From the NCBI GenBank assembly GCA_031265345.1, contig JAISCU010000476.1, positions 1 to 6,973 on the forward strand: a stretch of 6,973 bases of DNA. Direction: 5' to 3'. Within the stretch, counting starts at the first letter, position 1; each line of letters starts with the position of its first letter. Below, piece after piece: positions 1 through 5,506 of the stretch. A program made the translations under genes and the position numbers. Under the pieces are notes generated by a model that ran no database searches, was not told the origin of the DNA, and saw only the letters and a list, made by a program, of their open reading frames with translations. The DNA comes from Bifidobacteriaceae bacterium. Its GTDB lineage: Bacteria > Actinomycetota > Actinomycetes > Actinomycetales > WQXJ01.

Positions 1-562
1 GTTTCAGCACCACCGCGTTGCCGGCCGCCATCGCCGTGGTCACCATCCACAGAGGGACCATGGCGGGGAAGTTGAACGGCGTCACGCACGCCACCACGCC
101 GAGCGGTTGGCGCAATTGATGCACATCGATCCCGCCCGCCACCTCGGCGGCGAACTCGCCCTTCAGGTGGTGCCCCAACCCGGCGCAGAACTCGACGTTC
201 TCCAGGCCGCGCGCCACTTCGCCGAGCGCGTCCGGCAGGGTCTTGCCGTGCTCCAGAGTGATCAGCCGCGCCAGCTCTTCCGACCGCGCCACAATCAGCT
301 CCCGCGCCCGGAACATGACGGCGGCGCGTTTGCCGAGCGGAGTGTTTGACCAAACGCGGGCCGCTTCCGATGCCGCGTCGACGCTTTGGGCCACCTCGTC
401 CGGCCCGGCGATAGCCACCTCAGCGATCACTCCGCCGGTCGCCGGGTTGTAGACCGGTGCCCGCCTTGATCCGCCGAGCACTTCCCGCCCGCCGATCAAA
501 TGGCCGAGCACGCGGGTGTCGATCACGTTGTCTGCCATGGTCATGGCCGCCCCGCCGCTCAT
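1..562 (-). CDS. mmsA: Methylmalonate-semialdehyde dehydrogenase (CoA-acylating), N-terminal part, cut by the left window edge
   Basis: Cytosolic aldehyde dehydrogenase of the MmsA/IolA type. Known family reaction: (S)-methylmalonate semialdehyde + CoA + NAD+ gives propionyl-CoA + CO2 + NADH, the last specific step of valine breakdown; it also acts on malonate semialdehyde. Only 187 codons are in the window. Visible are the N-terminal HLIGG and VYNPATGGVIAEV segments, the EHGKTLPDALGEV segment, and VTPFNFPAMVPLWM at about residues 160-173, which is diagnostic for this subfamily. N164 in PFNFP is the oxyanion-hole Asn of the superfamily. The catalytic Cys lies beyond the edge. The start at 562 is chosen because its ATG overlaps the TGA of the upstream dehydrogenase (ATGA), suggesting translational coupling; in-frame ATGs at 544 and 538 are alternatives. 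The partner gene favours valine or hydroxyisobutyrate catabolism over inositol catabolism (IolA). Confidence 0.93.
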   Translation of the reverse strand, partial: MSGGAAMTMADNVIDTRVLGHLIGGREVLGGSRRAPVYNPATGGVIAEVAIAGPDEVAQSVDAASEAARVWSNTPLGKRAAVMFRARELIVARSEELARLITLEHGKTLPDALGEVARGLENVEFCAGLGHHLKGEFAAEVAGGIDVHQLRQPLGVVACVTPFNFPAMVPLWMVTTAMAAGNAVVLK

Positions 563-1557
563 GCTTCGACCGTCACGTCGCTGCACGATGCCGCGCGATC
601 AGTTGGGCTCGCGGCCCCGGTCGCGCTTCGTGCGGCTCCGGCGCCAGCCGACGGGTAGCCATCCAGCTCGGCAGAGGGATTGACCAGTTTGGCCACCAGG
701 GTGCAATCCATTGCCCCCAGGCCCTGCCCGATCAATTCCTCAAGCTCCTGTTTGGCCAAGTCCGCGGCAGGCAGGCGCAGACCCGCGGCCCGCCCCGCCT
801 CCAGCGCCAGGCTGACGTCCTTGAGGGCCAGGTCGGTGGTGAAGCCGGGGCGGAAGCCGTTGTTCGACGCGGCGGTGCGCGTCAAGCCGGGCACGGGATA
901 CCAGGTGCGAACCGCCCAGCTGTCCGCCGAGGACACTGTGATGACGTCCCAGAAGACCTTCGGATCCAGGCCCATGGCTTTGGCCAGCTGCGAGCCTTCC
1001 GAGGCGGCCAGCATCGATATGAACAGCATCATGTTGTTCGCCAGTTTGGCGGCCACGCCGGCGCCGGGGCCGCCAACGGCGAACACGTTGCCGCTCATCG
1101 GCTCGACCAGGGCGGCGGCCCGGCCGACTGCCTGGTCGCCGCCGCCCAGCATGAACGTCAGGCTGCCCGCGGCCGCCCCGGACACGCCGCCCGAGACGGG
1201 GGCATCCACGAAACCGAACCCCAGTTCCACCGACCGCTCGTGGCAGTAACGGGAAGTCGCCACATCGACCGTGGAGGAATCGACCAGCAGCGCGCTCTTG
1301 GGGGCGGTGTCCCAGATCCCGCCGCTGTCCTGGTAGACGGAGCGCACATTGGCCGCTTTCGGCAGCATGGTGAAGACGGCGTCCGCGTCCGCGACCGCTT
1401 CGGCCAGAGACGCGGCGGCGGTGACTCCGTGCGCGGCGGCCTCGGCCAGCGCTGCCGGATTGAGATCGAAGCCCTTGACGGTGTGACCGGCGCGGACCAG
1501 GTTGGCGGTCATCGGACCGCCCATGTTGCCCAGGCCTATCCAGGCGATTGTTGACAT
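559..1557 (-). CDS. mmsB: 3-hydroxyisobutyrate dehydrogenase
   Basis: NAD(P)-dependent beta-hydroxyacid dehydrogenase that oxidises 3-hydroxyisobutyrate to methylmalonate semialdehyde, feeding the next gene. The 332-residue protein has the Rossmann glycine motif GLGNMGGPM at residues 8-16, the substrate-binding DAPVSGG at 118-124, and GPGAGVAAKLANN at 163-175 carrying the probable catalytic Lys171 and Asn175. The C-terminal helical domain has YPVPG at 220-224 and a KDVSLALE segment near 246-253. The ATG at 1557 is preferred because GAGGAG lies six bases upstream and the Rossmann strand begins directly after it; upstream in-frame codons give a low-complexity, unrelated sequence. The protein is about 30 residues longer than usual, with an Ala/Ser-rich tail after residue 300. 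It lies 130 bp downstream of the transporter gene and overlaps mmsA by four bases. A closely related role, such as 3-hydroxypropionate dehydrogenase, cannot be excluded. Confidence 0.93.
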   Translation of the reverse strand: MSTIAWIGLGNMGGPMTANLVRAGHTVKGFDLNPAALAEAAAHGVTAAASLAEAVADADAVFTMLPKAANVRSVYQDSGGIWDTAPKSALLVDSSTVDVATSRYCHERSVELGFGFVDAPVSGGVSGAAAGSLTFMLGGGDQAVGRAAALVEPMSGNVFAVGGPGAGVAAKLANNMMLFISMLAASEGSQLAKAMGLDPKVFWDVITVSSADSWAVRTWYPVPGLTRTAASNNGFRPGFTTDLALKDVSLALEAGRAAGLRLPAADLAKQELEELIGQGLGAMDCTLVAKLVNPSAELDGYPSAGAGAARSATGAASPTDRAASCSDVTVEA

Positions 1558-1563
1558 TGTTAT

Positions 1564-1569
1564 CTCCTC
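1564..1569 (-). promoter_or_regulatory. Ribosome binding site of the 3-hydroxyisobutyrate dehydrogenase gene
   Basis: GAGGAG on the minus strand sits six bases before the ATG at 1557. It fixes the start there rather than at the longer in-frame opening near 1731, which would run into the 3' end of the transporter gene. Confidence 0.8.
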
Positions 1570-1687
1570 ACATGTGGTTGTTTGAATTCTTCGACTGACA
1601 AAGGCACCCGCCGGGCCCGGCTGGGAGACGACCCCGGGGCGGGACCGGGGGCACGGCATCGGACATAGGCGCCAGCGGAATGACGGG

Positions 1688-3058
1688 CTAGCGGGAACTC
1701 GAGGCGAGGGCCTCCCGGTCCGCGCGGTCAACCGACTCCAAGCGGACCCCCTTCGTCTCCTTCAGCGAGGCCACCGCGATCAAGGTGACCACGCACGCGA
1801 CCGAGAGGTAGAGGGCGACCGGAACCCACGAGTTGAACTTGCCGAGCAGCCAGGTGGCGATGATCGGCGCCCACGAGCCCGCGAAGATCGACGTCACCTG
1901 GTAGCCCAAGGAGACGCCGGAGTAGCGCATCCGGGTGGGGAACATCTCCGCCATGATCGCCGGCTGGGGCGCGTACATCAGTCCTTGGACCAGCAGGCCC
2001 GCGATGATGATGCCCAGGATGGCCCAGTTGTTGCGGGTGTCGAAGACGGGGAAGGCGACGAAGCCCCAGACGATCCCCAAGAGCGCGCCTGCCGCGTAGA
2101 CGGGCCTGCGACCAATAGCGTCCGAAAGGCGGCCGACCAGCGGAATGATGAAGAAATGCGCCAGGTGCGCCAGAACCAACAGGCCGAGGATGGTCGAAGT
2201 GTCCATCTTCAAGAACACCGACAGGTAGGTGATCGAGAAGGTCACCACGATGTAGTAGAAGATGTTCTCGGCGAAGCGCAGGCCCATGGCAGTCAGGACG
2301 CCGCGCGGGTAGCGCCGCAGCACCTCGGTCACGCCGTAGCTGGACTTCTGTTCCTGAGTCAGGTCCCCCAGGGCCTTGGTGAAAATGGGCGCGTCCTGCA
2401 CCTTGGTGCGGACGTAGTACCCGATGGCGACGATCACCACGGAGAGCCAGAAACCCACCCGCCATCCCCAAGCGATGAACGCTTCTTGGGTCAGCGTCTT
2501 GGACAGCACCAGTAGGACCACCGACGCCAACAGGTTGCCGACCGGCAGCGCAGCCTGTGGCCATGAGGCCCAGAAGCCGCGTTCCTTGGCCGGGGCGTGC
2601 TCGGCGGTCAGCAGGATGGCCCCGCCCCATTCACCACCGACCGCGAAACCCTGGCCGAACCGCAACGCGACCAGCAAGATCGGTGCGGCGTAGCCGATCG
2701 CGTCAAAAGTCGGCAAGCAGCCCATTAGGAACGTGGTCGCGCCAACCAGAATGATGGCAACTTGTAAGAGCCGCTTGCGGCCGTACTTGTCTCCGAAGTG
2801 GCCGAACACCACTCCGCCCAAGGGGCGGGCGATGAACCCCACGGCGTAGGTCAAGAACGCCTTCATCACATTGTCAAGGGCGTTGTCCGTGGGCGGGAAG
2901 AAGATGTGGTTGAACACCAGCGTGGCGGCGGTGGCGTAGAGGAAGAACTCGTACCACTCCACGATTGTGCCCGCCATGGATGCCGCTACCACTTTTCGTA
3001 GCCCTGAATGCATTGGACGGTCCCGTCTTGAGGGCGGCGTCCGCTCGATTTGTACCAC
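1688..3058 (-). CDS. MFS transporter, metabolite:H+ symporter (MHS) family
   Basis: Inner-membrane secondary transporter with 12 predicted membrane helices. MHS members (ShiA, ProP, KgtP and relatives) import organic acids, osmolytes or similar metabolites with protons. In the 456-residue protein the first helix carries IVEWYEFFLYATAA (about 32-45), typical of the family. The loop 2-3 signature GHFGDKYGRKR is at 86-96, RFGQGFAVGGEWGGA at 133-147, the second-half loop signature GRLSDAIGRRP at 309-319, and EMFPTRMRYSGVSLGYQ at 371-387. The GTG at 3058 is chosen because a near-perfect AAGGAGGA lies six bases upstream; the ATG at 3013 has no comparable site but would keep all helices. The substrate is not readable from sequence. 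The two dehydrogenases downstream suggest 3-hydroxyisobutyrate or another short hydroxy or carboxylic acid (inference). It is probably cotranscribed with the downstream genes. Confidence 0.93.
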   Translation of the reverse strand: MVQIERTPPSRRDRPMHSGLRKVVAASMAGTIVEWYEFFLYATAATLVFNHIFFPPTDNALDNVMKAFLTYAVGFIARPLGGVVFGHFGDKYGRKRLLQVAIILVGATTFLMGCLPTFDAIGYAAPILLVALRFGQGFAVGGEWGGAILLTAEHAPAKERGFWASWPQAALPVGNLLASVVLLVLSKTLTQEAFIAWGWRVGFWLSVVIVAIGYYVRTKVQDAPIFTKALGDLTQEQKSSYGVTEVLRRYPRGVLTAMGLRFAENIFYYIVVTFSITYLSVFLKMDTSTILGLLVLAHLAHFFIIPLVGRLSDAIGRRPVYAAGALLGIVWGFVAFPVFDTRNNWAILGIIIAGLLVQGLMYAPQPAIMAEMFPTRMRYSGVSLGYQVTSIFAGSWAPIIATWLLGKFNSWVPVALYLSVACVVTLIAVASLKETKGVRLESVDRADREALASSSR

Positions 3059-3233
3059 TGGTCTTCCTCCTTGCAACCGTGTTGGACTGTCCGCCGGAAC
3101 GGCGCTCCGACGGGATCGGGGGATTGCCTGGCGTGGCGAAGCGGGGGAAGCGGCAAAGGGGGCTTGCAAGGGGCTGCGGTGCGCGGGGACACCGCTTGGG
3201 TGGCGCTGGTGCGGGGCGGGGAGGTTCGCTCAG
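3059..3233. other. Intergenic spacer between the regulator and transporter genes
   Basis: A 175-bp G/C-rich spacer containing the transporter ribosome binding site and an 8-bp palindrome CTTGCAAG at 3163-3170. No recognisable promoter, terminator hairpin or small gene was found, so whether the transporter has its own promoter or is read through from the regulator is undecided. Confidence 0.4.
3065..3072 (-). promoter_or_regulatory. Strong ribosome binding site that decides a GTG start for the MHS transporter
   Basis: AAGGAGGA on the minus strand, with a six-base spacer to the GTG at 3058-3056. This is the best Shine-Dalgarno match in the window and favours the GTG over the ATG 45 bases further in. 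Confidence 0.8.
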
Positions 3234-3872
3234 CTAGTCCAGCGGGAGGGTGGCCAGGAGGTTGTCGAGCGAACGCCGCAGGTGATAAGCGGTGGCCTGG
3301 CTGGCCAGCATCTCATCGCCGTCGATGATCGCGTCGATTATGACCACATGCTCGGCCGTGGCTTGGGCCAAGCGTTCCGGGTTGGACCGGGCCGCGCGTC
3401 GCAACCGGGCCAGCAGCCCGGAGATGGCCCGCAGCGCCGCCTCGATGTGCGGATTGTCCGCCGCCTCGAGAATGGTCTGGTCCAACCTGGAGGACAGATG
3501 GTAGAGCTCGGCCTTCTCCGAATCGTCGTGCTGGTCGGCCGGACCCGCCATCATGTCGGCGCGAAGGGCCGCGAATTGCCCCGGGTCCCTTCGCGACGCC
3601 GCCAGTCTGGCGGCCTGCGTCTCGAGAGCTTCCCGCAACTCGAACAAGGCCCTGACCTCGCGGCTGGTCATGGGCGCTACCCGCAGCGTGCGCGAGCCCG
3701 TGTCCACCACCAGGCCCTCGCCTTTGAGGAGCGCCAGCGCCTCCCGCACCGGGGTCCTCGACACCCCGATGCGCTCCGAGAGCTGGGCTTCTCCCAGCGC
3801 CGAGCCCGGCGCGAGCCTCAGGTGGATGATCTCCGCCCTGAGCCATCGGTAGGCCACGTCACTGCTTCGCAC
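3234..3872 (-). CDS. GntR-family transcriptional regulator with FCD ligand-binding domain
   Basis: A 212-residue DNA-binding regulator, the usual length for the FadR/FCD branch. Residues about 4-68 form the winged helix-turn-helix, with LGEAQLSERIGVSRTPVREAL at 26-46 (here split as LGEAQLSERIG and VSRTPVREAL) and the wing at TGSRTLRVAP. Residues about 75-205 form the all-helical FCD domain (FELREALETQAARLAA, then LEAADNPHI, EHVVIIDAI and YHLRRS). FCD domains often bind a metal through Asp/His/His/His. Here His175 and His197 are kept, while the first two positions appear to be Ser127 and Asp131 instead of Asp and His. The start is a GTG at 3872, directly preceded by an in-frame TGA; no good Shine-Dalgarno is seen, and a second GTG at 3857 is possible. 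It precedes the transporter and dehydrogenase genes on the same strand, so it is the likely local regulator (inference), with effector probably a hydroxy or carboxylic acid. Confidence 0.92.
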   Translation of the reverse strand: MRSSDVAYRWLRAEIIHLRLAPGSALGEAQLSERIGVSRTPVREALALLKGEGLVVDTGSRTLRVAPMTSREVRALFELREALETQAARLAASRRDPGQFAALRADMMAGPADQHDDSEKAELYHLSSRLDQTILEAADNPHIEAALRAISGLLARLRRAARSNPERLAQATAEHVVIIDAIIDGDEMLASQATAYHLRRSLDNLLATLPLD

Positions 3873-3901
3873 AGGTCAAGCATAACCCAAGATTTGGCTT
3901 C

Positions 3902-3911
3902 TTGTATACCG
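3902..3911. promoter_or_regulatory. Candidate GntR/FCD operator around GTATAC
   Basis: TTGTATACCG contains the 6-bp palindrome GTATAC at 3904-3909, about 30 bases upstream of the regulator's GTG. FCD-type GntR regulators commonly recognise short palindromes with GT...AC cores (established for the family), and autoregulation is frequent. The outer bases are only partly symmetric and no second copy was seen before the transporter gene, so this is a position-and-pattern argument only. Confidence 0.3.
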
Positions 3912-4069
3912 AGCGTGGCGGTTCGTCCTGATTTGCTGTCACTTTGAGGCCTTCGGCATACATTTAGTCCCCCCTTGCCACGCGTCAACGAGCTCGACCG
4001 CGCCCGGGAGAGCGAGTCCCGCGTTGTCGGCCGACCGGCGCGTTCGGCGAGTCGCACACGATCCGCCGA

Positions 4070-4126
4070 GTGTCCACAAATCACTGGAACTCGACCGCGC
4101 CGCCAATTGAAGCCACTTACGGACAC
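4070..4126. repeat. 57-bp palindromic-end repeat, copy 1
   Basis: Begins GTGTCCACAA and ends CTTACGGACAC, so the outermost six bases are an exact inverted repeat (GTGTCC/GGACAC). It matches copy 2 at 51 of 57 positions, in the same orientation, with 29 consecutive identical bases at the right-hand end. Inner symmetry is weaker than in copy 2. It could be a small REP-like or MITE-like element. No transposase is nearby. Confidence 0.8.
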
Positions 4127-4205
4127 AAGCAGAAAGGATGGCCCTTCCCGCCAACTCATCAACCTGCGCAAACGCCGCCAGCCGACCAAACGGCATCAGG
4201 CAGCG

Positions 4206-4262
4206 GTGTCCACAAGCGGCTGGAACTCGGCCACGCCGCCAATTGAAGCCACTTACGGACAC
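4206..4262. repeat. 57-bp palindromic-end repeat, copy 2
   Basis: Second direct copy, starting 136 bp after the first. The two ends form a longer imperfect inverted repeat: GTGTCCACAAGCGGCTGGAA pairs with the reverse complement of the right end at about 16 of 20 positions, so a single strand could fold into a hairpin. Its differences from copy 1 cluster at four adjacent bases (copy positions 11-14) plus two single changes near the middle. It lies about 80 bp from the 3' end of the toxin relic. Confidence 0.8.
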
Positions 4263-4344
4263 CGGAGCACAGGGACGCCGGTGCCGCTCGCACGGTCGCT
4301 GCGGCCGCGCCCGTTCGGACCGGCCGCCGCCGGACACCAGCTCT

Positions 4345-4601
4345 AAGACTCAAGTGGAGGCGCAGGGCGGCGTCGATTCGCCGCATGGTCCCGGCGTCGG
4401 CGGCACCCCCAAGGGCTCACGGAGCCGACGCATATCGACCGCCCGAACCTGTTCGGCGTGGGCCTTGGAGTCGCGGACCAGCCCGGTCTCAGGGCCGCCT
4501 GGGATCAAGACCTGGAATGGATGGATGTTCTGCGTGGCGGTGGTCAGCGGCACCACTGTGACCACCCCGCGACCCAGGGCGAGGGCCGCCTTGTGGCAAA
4601 G
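4345..4601 (-). pseudogene. mazF: Decayed MazF/PemK-type endoribonuclease toxin gene (5' truncated, frameshifted)
   Basis: Read on the minus strand, one frame (from about 4601) gives conserved actinobacterial MazF segments in order: LGRGVVTVVPLT, HPFQVLIP, ETGLVRDSKAHAEQVRAVD and then REPLGVPPTP. The expected C-terminal helix, MRRIDAALRLHLSL, follows at 4386-4345 but in another reading frame, so about one base has been lost near 4387-4395. MazF proteins cleave mRNA at short sites and are normally paired with a MazE-type antitoxin. Here the N-terminal third is absent; that part carries the RPAVVVSND-like strand and the catalytic Arg of the family. The sequence where it and any antitoxin gene should lie is the acetyltransferase gene on the opposite strand. 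The usual stop after the C-terminal helix is also missing. It should therefore be non-functional. Family assignment rests on motif recognition; a search of the frameshift-corrected peptide would settle it. Confidence 0.8.
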
Positions 4602-4623
4602 GGACGTGGCAGGATGGTCTGCC

Positions 4624-5148
4624 GTGACCGACTTGACGATCCGCGACGAGGCCCCTGACGACATCGAGATGATCGCCACCGTGACGGAGGCGGCCTTCCG
4701 CGACTCCGGCCTGCCCGGCGACCGCACCGAGCAGTACGTGGTCGCGGCTCTGCGCGAGGCCCGGGCGTTGACCATCTCCTTGGTCGCCGAAGAAGCGGGC
4801 CGTATGGTCGGCCACATCGCCTTCTCCCCTGCCGTGATCAGCGACGGCGCCACCGGTTGGTACACGCTCGGCCCGGTCTCAGTCCTCCCAGAACGCCAAC
4901 GTCAGGGCATCGGTTCGACGCTGATCCACCAGGGACTGGGCCGCCTGAAGGCAATTGGCGCAAAGGGCAGCGTGTTGGTGGGACATCCCGATTACTACCC
5001 GAGGTTCGGGTTCGTCCACCGCGACGACCTGGGATATGAGGGAATCCCGCCCGAGGTGGTCTTCGCGCTCTCATTCGATGGCCGCTACCCCACCGGCGTC
5101 ATCACTGATCAGGTCGAATCACCCCCGACTTCCGCACAGCATCCCTGA
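4624..5148 (+). CDS. GNAT-family N-acetyltransferase, YhbS-like
   Basis: A 174-residue protein of the Gcn5-related acetyltransferase fold, which transfers acetyl from acetyl-CoA to an amine; the acceptor of this one is unknown. The N-terminus TIRDEAPDDIEMIATVTEAAF (5-25, seen here as TIRDEAPDDIE and MIATVTEAAF) is the usual first strand and helix. LGPVSVLPERQRQGIGSTLI at 82-101 contains the acetyl-CoA pyrophosphate-binding motif A (RQRQGIG). LVGHPDYYPRFGF at 118-130 is typical of the YhbS (COG3153) group. The GTG at 4624 is taken as start because the domain begins at once and an AGGA lies about nine bases upstream. A much longer in-frame opening reaches back to 4138, but it runs through a repeat and the opposite-strand mazF relic and has no family features. 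It stands alone, with no operon partner visible. Confidence 0.9.
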   Translation: MTDLTIRDEAPDDIEMIATVTEAAFRDSGLPGDRTEQYVVAALREARALTISLVAEEAGRMVGHIAFSPAVISDGATGWYTLGPVSVLPERQRQGIGSTLIHQGLGRLKAIGAKGSVLVGHPDYYPRFGFVHRDDLGYEGIPPEVVFALSFDGRYPTGVITDQVESPPTSAQHP

Positions 5149-5300
5149 GTGACGGCCGAGGCCCGGATCAGGGACGAATCAGGGCTGAGCGCTCGCCCAA
5201 ATCAGGGTTAACCCAGGGCGGTCCCCAATAGCGCAGGCGTCGCAGAACGGCCAACATGGAATCATGATCGAGCCCGCACCGCCGAGTAGTCCTCTTGGCC

Positions 5301-5354
5301 TTCCTGGCCCTCTCGACCTTCCTGGCCCTCTCGACCTCCTCGGCCCGAGCGACC
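5301..5354. repeat. 18-bp tandem repeat (two exact units plus one degenerate)
   Basis: The unit TTCCTGGCCCTCTCGACC occurs exactly at 5301-5318 and 5319-5336; a third, diverged unit at 5337-5354 matches 12 of 18 bases. The length is a multiple of three, so any overlapping frame stays open and yields repeated hexapeptides (LPGPLD on the plus strand, VERARK on the minus strand). This explains the open frames seen here without implying a gene. Confidence 0.8.
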
Positions 5355-5495
5355 TCCACTCGCGCCGAGCCAACACTCCTTATCGCGCCATTCGTTGGAC
5401 GCCCACCGAAATCCGTGCCCAATCGTTTAGGACTTCGCACGCGGCCTCATAACCGAAACCACCCACAAACGCAGTCCATTCAGGCGATGGAGAAA

Positions 5496-5500
5496 GAGGT
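5496..5500 (+). promoter_or_regulatory. Ribosome binding site supporting a TTG start of the permease
   Basis: GAGGT within AAAGAGGT lies six bases before the TTG at 5507. The permease frame has an in-frame TAA at 5450-5452 and no ATG or GTG between that stop and 5507, so this site and the TTG are the best available start. Confidence 0.65.
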
Positions 5501-5506
5501 CACGCC

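Larger units (their letters stand above)
3873..4344. other. Intergenic region with repeats and no intact gene
   Basis: The stretch between the regulator start and the toxin relic holds the candidate operator near 3902 and the two 57-bp repeat copies. Openings on both strands exist here, but they cross the repeats in different frames and show no family motif, so none is called. A 15-bp segment at 3990-4004 (GAGCTCGACCGCGCC) resembles the interior of the first repeat copy and may be chance or a worn fragment. Confidence 0.6.
5149..5506. other. Intergenic region with short repeats, no convincing gene
   Basis: Contains three copies of ATCAGGG (5167-5173, 5178-5184, 5201-5207), a 10-bp palindrome GGGTTAACCC at 5205-5214, and an 18-bp tandem repeat at 5301-5354. 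No T-tract follows the palindrome, so it is not called a terminator. A promoter for the permease gene presumably lies in the right half, but no clear -35/-10 pair could be picked out. Confidence 0.55.

Noticed and set aside
457..1554. 365-codon plus-strand open frame
   Set aside because: Antisense to the clearly recognisable 3-hydroxyisobutyrate dehydrogenase. Its sequence is Gly/Arg/His-rich with no family motif, typical of shadow frames in GC-rich DNA.
1610..1639. GC palindromes between the transporter and dehydrogenase genes (GCCGGGCCCGGC, CCCCGGGG)
   Set aside because: Perfect palindromes without a loop and without a following T-run, so they do not support an intrinsic terminator.
2967..3947. 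326-codon plus-strand open frame
   Set aside because: Mostly antisense to the GntR regulator and the spacer; no motif and no ribosome binding site of note.
3818..4337. Two minus-strand frames with similar peptides (VSVSGFNWRRGRVP)
   Set aside because: The similarity comes from the 57-bp DNA repeat being read in the same relative frame, not from protein homology.
4138..4623. N-terminal extension of the GNAT protein by 162 codons
   Set aside because: It crosses repeat copy 2 and the antisense mazF relic and has no domain. The GNAT fold begins immediately at 4624.
5205..5214. GGGTTAACCC as terminator or operator after the GNAT gene
   Set aside because: Only 10 bp, no loop and no T-tract, and no second site to suggest a regulator.
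5264..5452. Small plus-strand frame with PLDLPG repeats, and the overlapping signal-peptide-like frame from 5295
   Set aside because: Both are produced by the 18-bp tandem repeat; no good ribosome binding site and no family resemblance.
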